Shown: positions 1 to 12,300 of the stretch, in pieces
Layout of the letters: every line of letters begins with the position of its first letter
Position numbering within the stretch: the stretch's first letter is position 1
Source of the DNA: Galdieria partita
Lineage: Eukaryota > Rhodophyta > Bangiophyceae > Galdieriales > Galdieriaceae
Direction: 5' to 3'
Length of the DNA stretch: 64,000 nucleotides
Assembly: GCA_025991245.1 (NCBI GenBank)
Contig: BQMJ01000002.1
Location: forward strand, 1 to 64,000
The notes under the pieces: generated by a model
Told to the model about the DNA's origin: nothing
What the model saw: only the letters and a program-made list of their open reading frames with translations
Databases searched by the model: none
Position numbers and translations under genes: made by a program

Positions 1-470
1 AACCCTAATAAACCCTAATAAACCCTAATAAACCCTAATAAACCCTAATAAACCCTAATAAACCCTAATAAACCCTAATAAACCCTAATAAACCCTAATA
101 AACCCTAATAAACCCTAAATAAACCCTAAATAAACCCTAAATAAACCCTAATAAACCCTAATAAACCCTAATAAACCCTAATAAACCCTAATAAACCCTA
201 AATAAACCCTAAATAAACCCTAATAAACCCTAATAAACCCTAATAAACCCTAAATAACCAATAAACCCTAAATAAACCCTAATAAACCCTAATAAACCCT
301 AATAAACCCTAATAAACCCTAATAAACCCTAATAAACCCTAATAAACCCTAAATAAACCCTAATAAACCCTAATAAACCCTAATAAACCCTAAATAAACC
401 CTAATAAACCCTAAATAACCCTTAATAGACCCGAATATTCCTTAATAACCCCTAATAAACCCTAATAGCA
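1..470. repeat. Telomere (left chromosome end)
   Basis: The window opens with a near-perfect tandem array of AACCCTAATA, so the G-rich strand reads TTTATTAGGG. An 11-nt form (AAATAAACCCT, G-strand TTTATTTAGGG) is interspersed. From about 415 the repeats decay (for example aataacccttaatagacccg) and grade into unique sequence near 470. C-rich sequence at the 5' end of the top strand is the orientation expected for a left chromosome end. The repeat resembles the plant TTTAGGG type but is longer. Confidence 0.97.
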
Positions 471-1425
471 AACCATAAGTAGACCGTAAACCCTCAGTAA
501 AATCTGAATAAGAAAGAAAAATGCATACTCCGTTCGGCCAGGCTACACATATTTTGCAATTCATTTAGCTTTTTTTTCTTATATGCATTCGAGGACCCTC
601 TTAATTTTAGCAAGCTTTTTCTCCTTGCTTGTAATCAGGTTTGTCGCAAATTTTTAATGAGCATTTTAAAGATGACGTTGTGACTTCTTTTATTGGTTTT
701 TTTTGGTTATGTTTTTATTTGAGTCTTTTGCGAGATTACTGAAATTGAAAAGAAAATGTTTGCACTTTTCTTTTGATCAATGGTTGTCCCTTTTTGTTTA
801 GATATTTTTCTGTTGGTTTGTGTTGATTAAAAATTTTAAGCGATTCACTTAAATGCTGTTTTTTTTGTTGTAACTGTTACTTTGACATTGTCGCCTTTTA
901 TTGACCAAGTTTTAAAGCAAATTATTAAAGCCTTTATTACACATCGTTTTCCTTCGTTCTTAGTTAAAGCTCTATATATTGCGTAAAGGATCCTCGAGCT
1001 TTCTTATCATGGATGAATGTTCCTTTATTCATCCAGGTAATATTTTTCTATGGTATGTGACTTTGGATAAAACTAGTAATAAACCTTAATAAAACTTAAT
1101 AGACCCTGATAAGAAAGTTCCCATTGCCCTGTACCAAAACATCCGCATTGGAAGATTTATTAGGTTTTCTGTCATCACAATGCATTAAAGAAAGAAAGTG
1201 AATTGGTTCTCTACCAAGACCTTTACTTTTGCTTTTAGTCTGGTGAAAGTAATTAATTCTCAAAACTGTGTTTCTTTTTTTGCCAGCGATCAAATGACTT
1301 GCCTTAAGCTATTTTTGCGTATTTTTGTATTTGTTGTTGATTACGGGAAAACCTGGAAATATAGGGAAAATTTTGAGATGCTATTTTTTTGAGGCCTTTT
1401 TGCGTTTAGGTATTCCCTACCAAGA
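471..1425. repeat. Subtelomeric repeat, partial first copy
   Basis: This block matches the first part of the next two units. A stretch near 505-560 ending in ggctacacatatttt returns near 1485-1540 and 3795-3845. A stretch near 1120-1270 that includes cattgccctgtac and ttggttctctaccaag returns near 2085-2240 and 4390-4540. It lacks the second half of the full unit. Bases 1078-1115 carry degenerate telomere-like repeats (aataaaccttaataaaac). The top strand is strongly T-rich. I see no convincing gene. Confidence 0.8.
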
Positions 1426-3640
1426 CCTAATAGTAAACCATAACGGGACCGCATTGTAAGACCTCAGGAAAACTCGAATAAGAAAGAAAAATGCATACTC
1501 TTCTTTGCCAGGCTACACATATTTTACGATTCATTTTTTTTATTGAATGGATCAGAGAAGAAAGTCCTTTAATTCTATCAATCGTTTTATATTTACTTCT
1601 AGTAAAATTAATTAGGTAGCAAAATTTTCTAGGATTTTTTTAATGGCCATATGACTTTTGTTGTGTGCTTCGTTTTGTTTATGCATTGGAGTTTTGCTGC
1701 GTGAACACTTGAATCCCTATAGAAAATTTTTCCATTTTCTCTTTAATTAGTGATCGTTTTTCTTTTGTTCAGGCATCTCTCTTTTGTGTTGCGTTGATTA
1801 AAAATTTTAAGCGGTTTGCTTCAATGAAAATTTTTCTTGGTTGATTTTAGCCTTATTATCCTCCTCAATTTATTACAAAATTTACAGCAAATTATTAAAT
1901 CTTTTATTACCGACCTTTTTTCTTTCTTTTTATTGAAGCCGTATTCATCCAATGTAGAACCTTTTTGATTTTCTATATTGGTTGGATGTTCTTTTAGTCA
2001 TCCTGTTAATATCTTTCTAGGGTTTGTGTTTTTTGATAAGAAAAAGTAATATGACTTAGTAAGCCTGATAAGTAAAATTCCCATTGCCCTGTACTAGACC
2101 ATTCGTATTTGAACATTTATCCAGGTCTTGGTCATCTCAATGCATTGGGGAAGAAAGCGAATTGGTTCTATCAAGACCTTTACTTTAGCTTTTAGTTTCG
2201 TAAAAATAATGAATTCTCAAACTGTGCTACTTTTTTTGCCAGCGATCAAATGGCTTGTCTTGTGGGCTATTGCTGCGTATGTTTGTATCTCTTGGTTACT
2301 ACGAGTATTTAGGTAAAATTTTAGGATTCTATTTTTAATTCAAAGCCCTTTCTAGTTAGGGAATTTCCCTGTTGCTTCGCAGTAATTCGAAATTGTGAGC
2401 TTTTTTCGAAATCGTGAGCATTTTTCTTCAATGGTTCCTTTTTCTTGTTGTTAGCATTATTACCTTCGTTCTTAATTGAACGAGTGGTACAGTAAATAAA
2501 TAGTCTTTTTTTCACATTGTGATACTTCGCTTTACCTGTTATTTTTGCCGAATGTATTTAGTAAAAAATCCTTTTGGTTTCTGGTAATGGATGAATTTAC
2601 CTTCATTGACCCTGTTAATACCTTCCTATAGTATTTGAACTTTTATGTAAATATGCATATTTAACTAGAAATTATACCCTAATCAAGCATAATAAAACAG
2701 AAAGAAGGGAATAATGTGTATTGCTTTCAGCCAAGAAATGCCTAATTTTTGATTCATTGCACTCTAGTAGTATCAAAGGAGGAGTGTGCAGAGTTTAGTG
2801 TTTATGTCTGGTTTCTTATTTATGTTTTTTGCCAAAGAATAGTTACGTCTTGTTTTATTTTTTATGCTCGTTGTGCTTCTGACCAAGGTTGGTTTCCTGT
2901 ACGCTACACTTTGTTCAAGCTTTTTTTGGATTGGAAACTAGACTTAGTTGTTACATTCCTCGTTTAGTTCAGATTTTCTTTGGAGTTCACAAATTTTTGC
3001 TTCTTTTGTGTTGTTTCGAGAATTTAAGTGATTCGTTTGAATGGTAACCTTCTGGTGTCATAAGTGTAAGGCGCAAGCATGTACGTGAACAAGTCGTTGC
3101 AACAGTAAAGCAATCTGACACTATTAACATTTTCATTTCTTTGTTTTTTACTGCTTTCATTGTTGTTTTCAAGGATTGCCCCTCCTCTGTACTACTTTTC
3201 CTCCAATGCGAAAAAAAATATTTTTTCTTCTTTATTTTAATTTGGTATAGTTACTAAATTCACTTTCATCAAAAGTATTGTATTTTTTTCTGTAAGCAGT
3301 TTGCTGTAACTTTTTTACTTCGTTTCACACGGTCGACAAATGTCTGCAGGAAGAGAACAGGTTCAAGGTACTGATGATGTAAGGAACATGTAGCATATGG
3401 AAATTCTTCAATGTATTCTCAAGTTTCTATTTCTCTAAATGATTATTATTCTATGGCTTCCTTGTAAAATTGGTATTTGTATTTTTCCTTTAATAAACTT
3501 TAGAAACAAGTGTAGCCCTTAGAATGCAAAGATTGCCTTTTCCCCTTTGATATATTGCATAAACTTCTCTTCAATACCGTTTCATAATGCCAATATAGTT
3601 GAACTGAAACTGAATTGCTGAAATCTTTCTTGTGTGATAT
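1426..3640. repeat. Subtelomeric repeat, full unit 1 (~2.2 kb)
   Basis: Full copy of a unit that recurs about 2,300 bp downstream. Matching anchors are 1481/3790, 2310/4620, 2806/5103, 3297/5600 and 3530/5833. The copies differ by many substitutions and small indels, so the duplication is old. Short open frames in one copy are not kept in the other, which argues against coding. A scrap of telomere-like sequence lies near 2680 (ataccctaatcaag). Confidence 0.8.
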
Positions 3641-3755
3641 TTTTCTCTTATATTTGTATTTGAGGTATATTGCATAAATACTTGGAAGAGAATAGAGAAA
3701 GTCTATATTTTGCTTTTAACTGGTGATTGTCCTTTTTTTATTGAGGCGTTTTTGT
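3641..3755. repeat. Internal fragment of the subtelomeric unit
   Basis: This short block (tatttgtatttgaggtatattgcat and following) repeats sequence found at about 3975-4095 and more weakly at 1675-1790. It is an extra partial copy wedged between the two full units. Confidence 0.6.
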
Positions 3756-5930
3756 GTACCCAATAATAATCCTTCAGTAAAACCTGAATAAGAAACAAAA
3801 AATGCCCACTCCCTTCTGCCAGCCTACATATATTTTACAATTTACTGCATTTTTTTTTAATTGCATTTTAAACGAAAGTTTCTTAATTCTATCAATCCTC
3901 TTCGTTTGCCATTAGTCTAGTATAATTATTTGCAAATTTTACTGAGTGTTTGGTGGCGTTTTGGAGACTGTTCTTGTGGTTTATTTTTCCATTATATTTG
4001 TATTTGAGATATATTGCATGAATACTTGGAAACGATAGGAAAAAGTTTTGATTTTGCTTCTAACTTATGATTGTCCTTCATTTGTTTAGGCATTTCCATG
4101 TCGGGGATTTAAAATTTTAAGTGGTTTGTTTTTTTGAAAATTATTTTGGGATGATTGTTGCCTTGAAACCGTCTTTTGTCATTGATTTGGTTGTAGAGCC
4201 ATTTATTAAAGCTTTTTTTTGTTGTTTTTACTTATTCTTGTGAATCCGTATTCATTGGGTGAAGGATCCTTTTGCTTTATTCTGTTGGATGAATGTTCCT
4301 TTTTCTATCCTGTTAGTTTCTTTCTATGGCATGTGACTTTTGGTAGAAACAGTAACAAAATTAAAAAAAAATTAATGAACCCTAAAAAAATTTCTATTGT
4401 CCTGTTCCGGGGCATTCGCATTTGTTGATTCACTAGGTTTTTGAAAATCTCAATTCATTGGAAAAAAACGAATTGGTTCTATCAAGACCTTTACTCTTGG
4501 TTTTAGTTTCGTAAAAGTAATTGATTCTCAAACTGTACTGCTTGTTTTGCCAGAGATCATATGACTTGCCATGTGAGCTATTTCTGCGTATGTTTGTATT
4601 TTGTTGTTTGCAACGGGTATTTAGGTAAAATTTTCGGATGCTATTTTTAGTTCAAGGCCCTTTTGAGTTAAGGAATTTCTCTGTTGCTTTGCAATAATTC
4701 GAAATTTTGAGCTGTTTAGAAATTGTGGGCATTTTTCTTGAATGGTTGCTTTTTTGTTATCGTTAGCATCATTACCTTCGTTCTTGATTGACTCATTGCA
4801 AATTAATTTTTTTTTCATATTATGATATTTTGCTTTGCATTTTATTTGTGCCGAATCTATTTGATGAAATATCCTTTTCGTTTCTGATATTGGATAAATT
4901 TACCTTGAATCACCCTGTTAATATCTTCCAATGGTATTTGAACTTTTTGGTAAGTATGCATATTTAACTTGAAAGTATACCCTAATGAAGTATTATAAGA
5001 CCAAAATGACGAAAAAATGCTTGTTGCTTTCGTCCTAGACATACCTAGTTTTTCAATTCACTGAGCTCTAGTAGTCTCAAAGTTTTAGTGGGCAGAGTGA
5101 ATTGTTCATGTCCGTTTTCTTATTTATGTTCTTTTGTCAAAGAATAGTTACGTATTATTTTGTTTTTTATGCTTGCTTTGCTACTGACCAAGTTTGGTTT
5201 CCTGTCAGCTACATTTTGTTTAAACTTTTTTTGGATTGAAAACTGGAGTTAGTTTTTTACATTTCTTCTTTAGTTCAAATTTTATTAAGAATGCAAATTT
5301 TTTCTGCTACTTTTCTGTCGTCTTGAGATTTTAAGTGGTTCGCTTAAATTGTACCCTTCTGGTGACGTTAGCCTAAGGTGCAAGAAATGTGCGCGAACAA
5401 GTCGTCGCAAAATTAGAACAATCTGCCCCCATTTTCATTTCTTTGTATTTTGCTGCTTCCATTGTTGTTTTCATGGATTGTCACTCCTTTTTACTACTTT
5501 TCCTCCAATGAGAAAAAAAAATTTTTCTTCTGTATTTCTTTGTGATATAGTCACTAAATTCACTTTCATCAAAAGTATTGTATCTTTTTTCTCTGTGAGC
5601 ATATTGCAGTAACTTTTTTACTTTGTTTCACACAATTGAGAAATATCTGCCTGATGAGGACAGATTCATGGTACCGATGATGTAAGGAACAAGTGTTACA
5701 TAAAAATTCCTCAATATATTCTCAAGTTTTTATTTCTCTAAGGGTTTTTTCTATGGCTTTTTTCTAAAATTGGTTTTGGTATTGTTACTTTAGTAAACCG
5801 TATAAAGAAAGTCCTAAACTGGTAATGCAAAAATTGCCTATTCCCCTTTGATATATTGCATAAACTTCTCTTCAATACCGGTTTCATAATGCCAATGCAA
5901 TAGAACTGAAAATGAAATGCTGAAATCTTT
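3756..5930. repeat. Subtelomeric repeat, full unit 2 (~2.2 kb)
   Basis: Second full copy of the ~2.3 kb tandem unit, in the same orientation as unit 1 with anchors in the same order. It contains telomere-like scraps near 4375 (atgaaccctaaaa) and 4979 (taccctaatgaag) at positions that match scraps in unit 1, so the remnants were probably inside the unit before it duplicated. No gene is supported. Confidence 0.8.
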
Positions 5931-8900
5931 TTCTTTTTTTTACTGTAGTCACAAGTTTTGTAATTTTTTTAAATTTTTATGCCTTGGTGACATAGTAGCT
6001 TTTTCGTTGAATTTGTCTTTTTATATAGGTACTACATTGTAGCGATGATGTTCTTTGTTTATTGATTTTTCTTATTAAAATCGCTGATGTCTTCAGTGCA
6101 TAAATAATAATTAGCTTTGAATATGGATAGTTTCGAAACTTTTTTTTTAATGGTTTCGCCAAGATATGCATGGTCGAACCTTACCTTATTAGAATCGTTT
6201 TTAGAAATTTGTCTTATATAGCAAAATTCTAAGTATTGTTATTTGGTCATTTTATTGTATTCTACGGTGCAATGCTATTGAAAATTTAACCATTTGGTAA
6301 GTCGTTTCTGCATTTTGATGGTCTTGAGACACTGCTTGCTTCATTCTTTGAGAAGCCTTACTTGAAATATAGTGTCGGTATACATATTTAGCAAAAAGTA
6401 AACAGTGCTTATGCTATTCTTAGATTTTCAAAAGCAAAACATTGTGTTTTGGTAAACTTTTCGATCGGCCTTTTTTCTATTCTCAATAATGCCAAACTGA
6501 GAATCAATTTGTTGGTTCTTCAGTGTGAATATTTCTATGCCCTAGATTTTTGCTCAATTGTCGTTTTCTAAGAACAATTGAATTAGGAGATTCAATCGTC
6601 GTATAGACTCATAGTTCACAATTTAAAAAATTCAGCCTTTTGCTCCTTTCTCTTCTAGTACTACTGTCTGTTTTCCTTTCGTGTTTTATGTCTTATAACC
6701 CTTGAATGTGTAATGAAGTTTTCCTAGGTTCTATTTCACCTATGTACTAAACGGTTCAAGGTAAGAATACATTGATTTTTTTTTTGATATGCAGATTTGT
6801 TCTACTCTTTTTTTAACTAAATTTTGCATTATCACCCACTGTTTACCTCTGAGAACAACTAGAAATACTGATGCCATAAACGACAAATAATGTATTGAAA
6901 TTCTTCAATTTTTTTCACTTGGGCCGACCTCCCTAGATTCTTTCTTTTGCTATAGACTCTATTTGAGACGACATTTTTATAGCTCTTCTACTGAACCGTA
7001 GATAATTTTAGAAAAACAGTTTAATTTTTTATTTGAAAACACACGACTTTTCATTCCTTTTTCTAAAAGGCATGTGTTTTTTGCAATTTGCTAGATCGTC
7101 GTAAAAGAATCCAATAGAGTATAAAATTAAGTGGTTTAGATTCGGTTAAATACTTTTGAAATTGTGTCAACATTCTTGATGATTTTTGTGATTTGCTAAT
7201 TTACCTTGAGTGACAAAGTAATTCTTCCTTTGAAATCTTTTGGGAATCACCCCCACAGTTGTATTTGTATTGCTATGTAAGCGATATTCAATTGTTCCCT
7301 TTGTTTTACTTTCATTGAAGTTTTTGATTCTTTGGGGGAGCTGAGCAATTTGGTTATGAATTTGATATATGGCGAAATCTAAATCTGGTAACTTTTTACA
7401 GCTAACGTATCACATGACTTGCTTCACTATAGTCGTTTTTGATATTGAAAAGCGACAGTTCTTCGAAAAGTCGAATCTTGCAACTGTTGGTTGTTACTAT
7501 GTGGTATCTTTTACCAGACACCTTTTTTTGTAAAAAAAATTTTTTTGCTTTCTTATGGTAACTGGATCCATTGTGTACGGTTTTATGCTGATCGGCATAA
7601 TATTATACACGAATTGTACTGTTGATATATATAATGAAGAGAAAGCAAGCCACATTCTTCTCATAAAAAGGCCTCAAATGAATTAAACAATTAGCAATTT
7701 CGTCACAAAAGTTCAATGTAGGTCTATAGCAACTTGGATTATGTCAGTTTGACTATGCTTTGAATGACAGCTTGTTGAGAGACATATCTCTCAAAAGCAC
7801 TTTTCCTCCACTAGTTTGTTGTATTTTTATTCTTGTGCTTTGAAATCATCCTGGTGTTTTTGTTTCTCTCCTAAAATATATAGAATTTCTTTTGAGTATT
7901 TCAATTTGACAAAAGTATTGAATTGTTTACGACTGAGAATATGGTAGGTTCTTTTTTGAACTTGCATTTTCGATACTACTTCTTACTATCTTTTGCATTG
8001 TCGACTAATGTCCGCTCAAGAGAAAAATTAGAGATACTTATTCAATAATGACAAGCAGTATATGAGAATTCTTCAACTTTCTAGAGATTCTATTTCTCTT
8101 GTTGTCTTTTCTCTATAGGTTATTTTCAAACGATACCTTTAACGATCACTTACTAGTCTATAAGAGTACGAAAGAAAGAAACGTTACAAAGTTCTAATAA
8201 AAATAGAATTGTCTAGTGTTCTCTGACATACGTCATGCGCTTTCCTTCAATGAATTATGTTCTCGTGAAACAAATGCTATACTGCAAAGAATTATTTAAT
8301 GATTCACATATTTTGATACAACCTTGTTGCTTTCATATTGGATAGTGTTTAAGGTTTGTTTTGTTTGTTGATCCATTCGTGTCAGTTCATCTTCGCCTAT
8401 GAAATCTTCATCCCCTAACATACTCGTGCACTTGTACCGCTTTTGACTGATCATGAATTTTCTCTAGTACTTGTTTCGGGGAAACCTTTTCATTGGTTTG
8501 GAGCTAACATAATTCATTATTTACTTGAAATCTTGCAAAACTAAATTGGCTCCGCTTTCCTTTTTTTGCAACAGTACTATTTACCATCTACTGTATCAGA
8601 GTCTTTCTCGATTCACTGACAGTGGTTTAAAGAGTACAACCTTGTTTCGCCCTATTTTTCCCTTATGTAGTTCTTTCTATCACTTAGCAAATTTGGCAAA
8701 ACAGGGTTTTATTTTCTTATAATCATTGTATACTCCTTATTTCATTCTGTGAGTATCTTTGTATACTATAATGCTACTTTGACGGTGGTATACACATAAA
8801 ACCAAAAGTAAGCTATATCATACATATGCTATAAAAAAGCCTTCAACTGAAATAAACAATAAACAATGACGACGTAGTTATTCCACCATGTCTACTATTC

Positions 8901-11859
8901 TTCCTCTTTCTATTTGCTTTATGTCTAGATAATCTATAACTTTGAGTGGTAGCTATTAGAAGAAAGTATCACTGAGTAGCATTCTTTCTTATCGGTCATG
9001 TGGTACTTTCATTCTTTTTCTCTACAATCAGTTTCTTCTTCCTTGCTTTCTTATCTTTAAGTACTTTTTTAGTCTTTTAGTGTGCATTGCATAATATTTT
9101 GGTTTCTTCCTAGCTCTTTTCTCTAGAATTTTCTATTTGAAACTCTTTGTTTGGGAAGTCCTCCAATCGAAATTCTATTTCTTCCATTATTACCATGAGA
9201 AATTTCAATGCGTTTTGCTTTTCATACTTACCTAGCGTTTAAATCGGTACTTGGAGAATAGAAATTAAATGAATGCCTTCTACTGAGGTACATATTCATT
9301 TCTACGTTTTAATAGGAAACAAGATCAAGTTTGAGACTAGCAGTCTTTGTTAACGGCTCAACTTGAAATACTGTGACACTTGCGAAGTTGCAGGAGAAGC
9401 TCTACTTGTAAATATTCTAGTGTACTTGCAAACAGGCTCAAGAATTTCAAACTATGTCATGTATGCAAAAATGCACCATAGAGATGTTGAATCAATCGTT
9501 GGTCTTTCCTCAACTTTTCCAGAGGACAATGGAGTATGAAAGAAGAGCTTGGTAAGTTCGATTCTTTCACTCCTCCATTTCTGTTGATTTTGACCACTAC
9601 TTATTTTTATGTTTACAAATAAATAGCACTCTATCCATTTTTTAGACAGTTGGAGCTTATTCTTGGCTAATAGTGAAAAAAAGTTCATATGAAACAAGAA
9701 AACACAAATTAGTATATACAAACCATTTTCTACAACTTTTTTTCCACAAATATCTGCTTTAAAAGAATTTTGAAAAATTTTTGAATTTTGTCGAGAATTG
9801 GCTACGTAGAACAAAACCCAGCCCATGACAGCCAAAAGGTAATAGAGGAAAGTGAGGGGAAATGAATAAATGAACCCTCATGTGAACTCAAATAACTTCT
9901 TCCTGGATTTCCCAACGACCCAGCTTGGATTCTAATGCAGCCTAGTAAAATCTACTATCCAACAAGTTTTTCATTTGCAACACAATCTACTAAGATTCTA
10001 TATATTATTGGCTAATATTGTTTTCACAGATATCACTTTCTAATTTAGTCTCTTGTAAAGAATAGAGGTTTCTTTGTAAAATTGCATTTCTTCTTGTGGA
10101 GTGTGTATGGTTTTTGAATGTGTAGTTTTTTCCTAGGTACTACTTTAGGTGTTTTTTATGTTAATCTTTTTCCTCTTTCACATCATAGTGTAATTGGAAA
10201 TGATTTCGGCATTGTGCATTATAGACAACTTTATAGTTTTAATGTATTTTATTCCCAATTTTTTGGTATGGTCCTTTTTCATATGTTTTCCTTGTTGTTT
10301 TAATTCGCCACTGGGTTAAATAAAATTTCGTAAACTTTTTCTTCTCTTAGATACCCTGTAATTTAGCAATTTAACTGTGTCTGTCCTTGTTACTACTGAG
10401 CAGCTTGTTTTTGAACTGATTTTGTTGTTACCAAAAATTTTTGGTTTTTTTTCTCTTTTCAATTGAATATTCTATGGGAAACTCACAAGTACATGGTGTC
10501 GTCAATAAGTTTCTGTGATAAATAAAGCTGCTCATGTCAATTGTCTTGCATCTCTATCTATTGTTTTGATTGATATTGGGTTGTTTGAAACTTTCTTTTA
10601 AACTCTGGTCTTAGAAGCATTTTTGTATAGTTGTTCTTCATAATAAAGTTTTTCTTACGAAGCGATACTAGAACTTTCTTTTTTTGGCGTTGGGTGATAG
10701 CTCTACTGCATTGGCCCCTGCTCTGTCCAATTATGAATAATTCTGATTGGCTGATTGGTAAAACTTGAATCGTCAATTCTAGTCTTTGCCTTTTTTTAAG
10801 AATTTGCGTTGATTCTCTGAAGTCTCTCTGTTTACACCTTTGTGAGTCAAAGTGGCTAAACGTTGAGTCTCGCCTCTCCTGAATTGGGTTAAATCATATG
10901 CAAATTGCCAAGATTCGATTTCTTAGATATTATCAATTGTATTTTCCTTCTATAATGGTCCTTTTTTGTACTGTGTATTCAGTTGGGGTTTGTCTTTCTT
11001 ACTTGGCTAAAAGTCTTTCTCGTTTGTATATAAATGACAAGGTAATTTGTCTATAAATGGAATTACGTGTAGTGTACATTTTTATTATCAATTGAATAGA
11101 AAAAATTCCTTGCCTTTCAGACATTTTTATCATTACGACAATCCAAATGTTGGAGAGAGTTCTTCTTGTATACACAACTAGTCACGAAATTAAGCGTGTA
11201 TTCATTCACGGACGCTAGATTTCTACGTTAATAAAATTTTACCAACCGTACCCATCAGTATGAAGATCGATCGTTCAAGTAAGCAGGGTATCAAGAATAC
11301 AAATATTCATGTCTTGCTCAATTTTGCTTTGTAACGTAGGAAGATCCTGGAATATCTTGCGCATATCTAGGAATGTTGCTCAATCAAGTAATTTAATATG
11401 CTGAAAGAATCGCTGTGTCTAAAATGAGCAATGTATTTATAAATTAGCGGATAGTTGTCAGTTGGTATACTTTATATTTGTCAGCCTTTTTATAGAATTG
11501 TACGTTGTATAACTGGTTGTGATTTTCCAATAGAGAGACGGGGCTATTTAAGTGCCAACAGTAATACTATTCAAACAATATCCTTTCCAAAACTGTGTCT
11601 CACAAACTGTCAACTGCTAAGTATTTATAGACTTGAGCACAAAAGACTAAGGTAGCCATTCCAAACATACACTATGCCGACGAGTTGCGAAGCCTCTCTT
11701 TTGTGAAAATTCTTCCCATCAGACGCTCTTTTTCTTCCAAGTTTTGTTTCGAAATTGCATCCTTCAAGTGACCTCGTCAAGTAAGATTAGCAAACAACGA
11801 CGTAAAGATGCTTCAAAGTGGGTGTACAAACTCTGTTCACGTCCGTTTTCGAAACAGCA
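5931..11859. other. T-rich subtelomeric DNA without a recognisable gene
   Basis: No open frame here looks like protein. Diverged relatives of the upstream repeat are visible: sequence around 6825-6960 and 7995-8120 resembles 3325-3440 and 5625-5740, and 10,100-10,140 resembles 6,695-6,740. The top strand stays T-rich until about 10.9 kb and then becomes more balanced. I see no tRNA, rRNA or transposon open reading frame. Confidence 0.6.
6470..6700. repeat. Dispersed repeat, copy 1 (related to 15.72-15.93 kb)
   Basis: Shared landmarks with the distant copy include ttctattctcaa, aagaacaattgaatt and tactactgtct in the same order and with similar spacing. The copies are diverged. The match shows that the T-rich subtelomeric repeat type also occurs beyond the A-rich block. 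Confidence 0.55.
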
Positions 11860-12300
11860 ACTCGCAGTTGAACTGCACAGTTCAGTTGCCACGAGACAAC
11901 CTCCCCTCTCCACTTGGACAATAGATTCTCAATAGACAAAAACTGACAATGACAAGAATCGTTTTTGTGAAGAACCAAAGAGAATCAACTCAGAATATAC
12001 TCCGACTGTTACAAACGATCTTGGTAATTGTTCCACAAGAGTCTTCATCTGTTGTTCACAGGACAACAATTAGTAGTACAATTCACTTGGAAAAACCAAG
12101 TTACATTGGAAGACTAGAGTGGGACAAGGATTCAAGGTCAAAGACTATTTGGAGCCTTTGTGCCCACTGGTTCCCCACTACTCCGCAGGGTCAAAGTCTT
12201 CAAACAGACCAGAAACTAAAGATTAACATTTCTCCAACAGTACCTACGTTGCATTCGACATGAAGTTGGAAGCGACTTTGAGGTTCAAGCCAAGTTGTTG
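11860..12300. repeat. Dispersed repeat family B, copy 1
   Basis: About 440 bp that recur near 14,690-15,060 and 17,165-17,580 in the same orientation. Shared landmarks, in order: a ctctcc-rich start with agttgg or cttgg, a tract with aactgac, a tract with acaaggattcaa or tacaaggg, then gaccagaaact / ccagaaaac / gaccaagacat. A 104-codon open frame crosses this copy but is not preserved in the others, so I read the element as non-coding or decayed. Confidence 0.6.

Noticed and set aside
1096-5612. Short open frames in the 2.3 kb subtelomeric units
   Set aside because: Equivalent positions in the two units do not keep the same frames. They are by-products of T-rich sequence.
9452-9835. 127-codon minus-strand open frame in the subtelomere
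   Set aside because: It opens on TTG, has AT-driven composition, no domain, and no conserved copy in the repeat relatives. Chance open frame most likely.
11949-12263. 104-codon open frame inside repeat family B copy 1
   Set aside because: Indels break the same frame in copies 2 and 3, so no sign of coding selection.
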